A DNA stretch of 7,317 nt from NCBI GenBank assembly GCA_900758315.1, contig CAAERF010000182.1:1-7317 (forward strand). Direction: 5' to 3'. Position 1 is the stretch's first letter, and every line of letters begins with the position of its first letter. The position numbers and the translations under genes were made by a program. Below the pieces are notes generated by a model, which made no database searches, was not told where the DNA came from, and worked only from the letters and a program-made list of their open reading frames with translations. Of this stretch, positions 5,405 through 7,317 are shown piece by piece. This DNA comes from an uncultured Oscillospiraceae bacterium. Its GTDB lineage: Bacteria > Bacillota > Clostridia > Oscillospirales > Oscillospiraceae.

Positions 5405-6070
5405 TCACTGTGCGATTTTTCCGTCCTCAATACGGATAATTCGGTCGGCAAGCTGGGCAATTTCATTGTTATGGGTAATCATTACAAGCGTTTGATGGAA
5501 CTTCTGACTTGTAACTTTCAGCAAACCAAGAACATCACTACTTGTCCGGCTATCCAAATTGCCTGTCGGTTCATCTGCAAGTATAATAGCTGGTTTGGAA
5601 ACAAGGGCGCGGGCAATCGCTACACGCTGCTGCTGGCCGCCGGACAGATTGTTAGGCATACTGTTCAGCTTCCCATCGAGAGCCAACATTTTCACGACTT
5701 CATCCATAAACCGCTTGTCCACGGTATCACCATCCAGCTCCACCGGCAGGACAATATTTTCATAGACATTCAGCACAGGAACAAGATTGTAATTCTGAAA
5801 GATAAACCCGATGTTACGTCTGCGGAAGATGGTAAGCTGTTCATCCTTGAGTTTCGATAATTCTTTCCCTTTTACTTTAATACTGCCGGAAGTTGGCGTA
5901 TCTAACCCGCCCATCATGTTCAGCAAAGTAGACTTACCGCTGCCAGAAGTACCAACAATGGCAACAAATTCACCTTCCTCAATGGATAGGGTCACGCCAT
6001 CCAATGCTTTTGTAATGTTCGGTTCGGTGCCGTAATATTTCTTCAAATCTGTCGTTTGTAATATGTTCAT
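5405..6070 (-). CDS. ABC transporter ATP-binding protein (MacB/LolD/BceA type)
   Basis: A 221-residue cytoplasmic ATPase with every expected motif: Walker [10 protein letters not shown] (40-48), Q-loop FQNYNLVP (91-98), signature LSGGQQQR (142-149), Walker B AIILADEP (161-168), D-loop NLDS (171-174) and switch histidine 200 in ITHN. The length and the [23 protein letters not shown] start are typical of ATPases that pair with FtsX-type permeases. It hydrolyses ATP to drive the permease encoded 15 bp downstream. ATG 6070 was preferred over GTG 6082, because the latter overlaps the AAAGGGTGG ribosome site. The gene follows the histidine kinase after 93 bp and has its own operator-bearing promoter in that gap, so it is probably induced while the two-component genes are expressed separately. 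Confidence 0.93.
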   Translation of the reverse strand: MNILQTTDLKKYYGTEPNITKALDGVTLSIEEGEFVAIVGTSGSGKSTLLNMMGGLDTPTSGSIKVKGKELSKLKDEQLTIFRRRNIGFIFQNYNLVPVLNVYENIVLPVELDGDTVDKRFMDEVVKMLALDGKLNSMPNNLSGGQQQRVAIARALVSKPAIILADEPTGNLDSRTSSDVLGLLKVTSQKFHQTLVMITHNNEIAQLADRIIRIEDGKIAQ

Positions 6071-6102
6071 ATAGAACACCACCCTTTCTTTTTGATGGCT
6101 CT

Positions 6103-6134
6103 ATCATAAAAGGTAAACCTCACAGAAATGTCAC
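6103..6134 (-). promoter_or_regulatory. Inducible promoter and operator of the transporter operon
   Basis: In the gap between kinase and ATPase genes the minus strand reads GTGACATTTCTGTGAGG (6134-6118), 9 bases, then TATGAT (6108-6103), a five-of-six -10 box. The start would be near 6096, with a short leader to the ribosome site. The dyad TGACA-N4-TGTGA fits the operator expected for BceR-type regulators. The exact copy at 2763-2779 with the same gap to its -10 supports a functional site. Confidence 0.72.
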
Positions 6135-6163
6135 GGGAAACTTTGTTTTTTAGCGTACTTATT

Positions 6164-7195
6164 TTATTGTCGAGGCAGAAAGACGGAAAAAGTTGAACCC
6201 CTCCCAACCTCGGATGTTACCCGGATATAACCGCCTTGCAAGGTTACGATCTCACGAGCCAGATATAGACCAATACCAATTCCATCTACATCATGTACGA
6301 TGTCCTCTCGATAGAAACGCTTGAAAATTGCTCCCTGATGCTGTTCTGAAATGCCAATGCCTGTATCTGCAATGTCGATTTTCACATACATTTCCCAACT
6401 TTCAACCGAAACACGGATTTGACCGCCCTCCGGCGTATATTTCACCGCATTATCCAAAATATTGAACAATGCTTCACCTGTCCATTTTCTGTCATGGGAA
6501 ACGACCAAGTTCTCCGGGCAGTCCACTTGAACATTGATCTGTTTTTTCTCGGCGTTCAGAAGAATACCGCCCAATGCGGCGGCAAGCGTGTCATAAAGCG
6601 GCTGGCTTTTCTTTTCCAGAGAAATGACACCTGTTTCCAGACGAGAGGTTTTAATCATCACCTGCATAAGAAAATCCAGTTTGTCAAGTTGGCTGGCCTG
6701 TGCTGTAAGAAACTCTTTTTGCTTTTGCACAGGGACTTCATTTTCAAGCAGGGTGCTGTTAATCATTTTCAAGTTCGCAATCGGGGTCTTGACCTGATGA
6801 GAAATGTCGGAAATCAGTTCTTGCAGGTCAGCCCGTTCCCTCGCAATGCTGTTCTTGTTTTCCTGCATGACTTCATATAAACGGTTCAGCCGATATTCAA
6901 TTTTATAGAAAAGACTTTCTTCTTCAATAATCTGTTTCGGCTGCATATTCCCGGACAACATATTATCTATCAGACTACAAAAGCTATCGGAGAACATTGC
7001 CAGTTTACGCCGAACCAGCACCATAAAACAAGCAGCGCAAAGCAGCACAAAGATGCCGAACAATACTACATACCAGACAGCGGTTATATTCTGAGTTAGC
7101 CCATACAAAGCTGCTGAAACCGTCCCCATTGCCACCAGCAGGAGAACAGCTAAAAAGAGACAGGCTTTGTTGACAGAGAGTTTTCGCCCATTCAT
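6164..7195 (-). CDS. Sensor histidine kinase with intramembrane-type sensor
   Basis: A 343-residue membrane kinase. Two helices (about 11-33 and 41-63) are separated by only about seven residues, so there is no outside sensing domain; this is the pattern of BceS-like kinases that get their signal from a partner ABC transporter. The catalytic core is complete: H-box ISHQVKTP with phosphorylated His133 (131-138), N-box NILDNAVKYTP (245-255), G1 DTGIGIS (277-283), F-box FKRFYRED (291-298) and G2 GIGIGLYLA (305-313). A coiled linker (about 95-128) joins membrane and core. ATG 7195 is supported by GGAGGGG 7 bases upstream and by an ATGA overlap with the response-regulator stop; an in-frame upstream start near 7216 lies before that ribosome site. 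It autophosphorylates and passes phosphate to the regulator; the transporter genes follow. Confidence 0.92.
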   Translation of the reverse strand: MNGRKLSVNKACLFLAVLLLVAMGTVSAALYGLTQNITAVWYVVLFGIFVLLCAACFMVLVRRKLAMFSDSFCSLIDNMLSGNMQPKQIIEEESLFYKIEYRLNRLYEVMQENKNSIARERADLQELISDISHQVKTPIANLKMINSTLLENEVPVQKQKEFLTAQASQLDKLDFLMQVMIKTSRLETGVISLEKKSQPLYDTLAAALGGILLNAEKKQINVQVDCPENLVVSHDRKWTGEALFNILDNAVKYTPEGGQIRVSVESWEMYVKIDIADTGIGISEQHQGAIFKRFYREDIVHDVDGIGIGLYLAREIVTLQGGYIRVTSEVGRGSTFSVFLPRQ

Positions 7196-7317
7196 TTCAG
7201 CACCCCTCCAATCCACATATAACCCATACCATATACCGTTTTGATGTACTGACGGTCGGGTGTTTCAATTTTGTTTCGTACCCGGCTGATAGCCGCAGTC
7301 AGAGCGTGTTCATCCAC
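7192..7317 (-). CDS. OmpR-type response regulator, C-terminal end only
   Basis: The last 41 codons of a gene running off the right edge. They encode the end of a winged-helix DNA-binding domain: the recognition-helix region DEHALTAAISRVRNKIE followed by the wing YIKTVYGMGYMW, a standard OmpR/PhoB family ending. The stop overlaps the kinase start by ATGA, so the two are co-translated. The receiver domain with the phosphorylated aspartate is outside the window. It is the natural candidate to bind the two identical operators at 6118-6134 and 2763-2779. Confidence 0.88.
   Translation of the reverse strand: MDEHALTAAISRVRNKIETPDRQYIKTVYGMGYMWIGGVLK

Noticed and set aside
7196..7216. Longer kinase start seven codons upstream
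   Set aside because: These codons overlap the response regulator and contain the ribosome site that serves ATG 7195.

Overview
The window looks like the regulatory and recombination end of an integrative conjugative or mobilisable element from a gut-type Clostridia (Bacillota) host, with a peptide-resistance-type cargo module next to it. The evidence is a Tn916 Orf7-like sigma-factor gene and Orf8-like gene, a TnpW-type small protein and serine recombinases of the TnpX kind. All genes I can support lie on the minus strand, so transcription runs from right to left. No ribosomal RNA, tRNA or CRISPR array is visible.

Right part (7317 to 2879), cargo: the C-terminal end of an OmpR-type response regulator is followed, with an ATGA overlap, by a histidine kinase that has two membrane helices and almost no extracellular loop. 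After 93 bp come an ABC ATPase and a large FtsX-type permease. This is the arrangement of Bce/Vex-like cell-envelope stress modules, in which transporter and kinase together detect and relieve attack by peptide antibiotics. A strong hairpin terminator closes the operon.

Middle (2878 to 2187), about 690 bp of mostly regulatory DNA: it holds a leftward promoter, two large hairpins, a 35-codon leader ORF, an intrinsic terminator placed like an attenuator, and then a possible small ORF. The promoter carries a 17-bp sequence, GTGACATTTCTGTGAGG, that is identical to one in front of the ABC ATPase gene. In both places it sits exactly 9 bp from a -10 box. It fits the dyad TNACA-N4-TGTNA expected of BceR-type regulators. 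The cargo response regulator therefore probably also controls the promoter facing the element's own regulatory genes. This is the most interesting reading of the window.

Left part (2186 to 1), element core: the sigma-like gene and the Orf8-like gene overlap by ATGA. About 400 bp follow that are rich in hairpins and hold two tiny possible ORFs. Then come tnpW, a good extended -10 promoter, a short resolvase-domain protein lacking the catalytic serine, and the N-terminal part of a TnpX-type large serine recombinase. The last is cut off at about position 90, where the reading frame runs into unrelated sequence. That point is probably the edge of another mobile element or a rearrangement.

How they would work together: envelope stress is sensed by transporter plus kinase; the phosphorylated regulator turns on the transporter promoter and, by inference, the promoter facing the sigma/Orf8 unit. 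Read-through past the attenuator would then set expression of the element's core genes. The wiring is inferred from sequence only.
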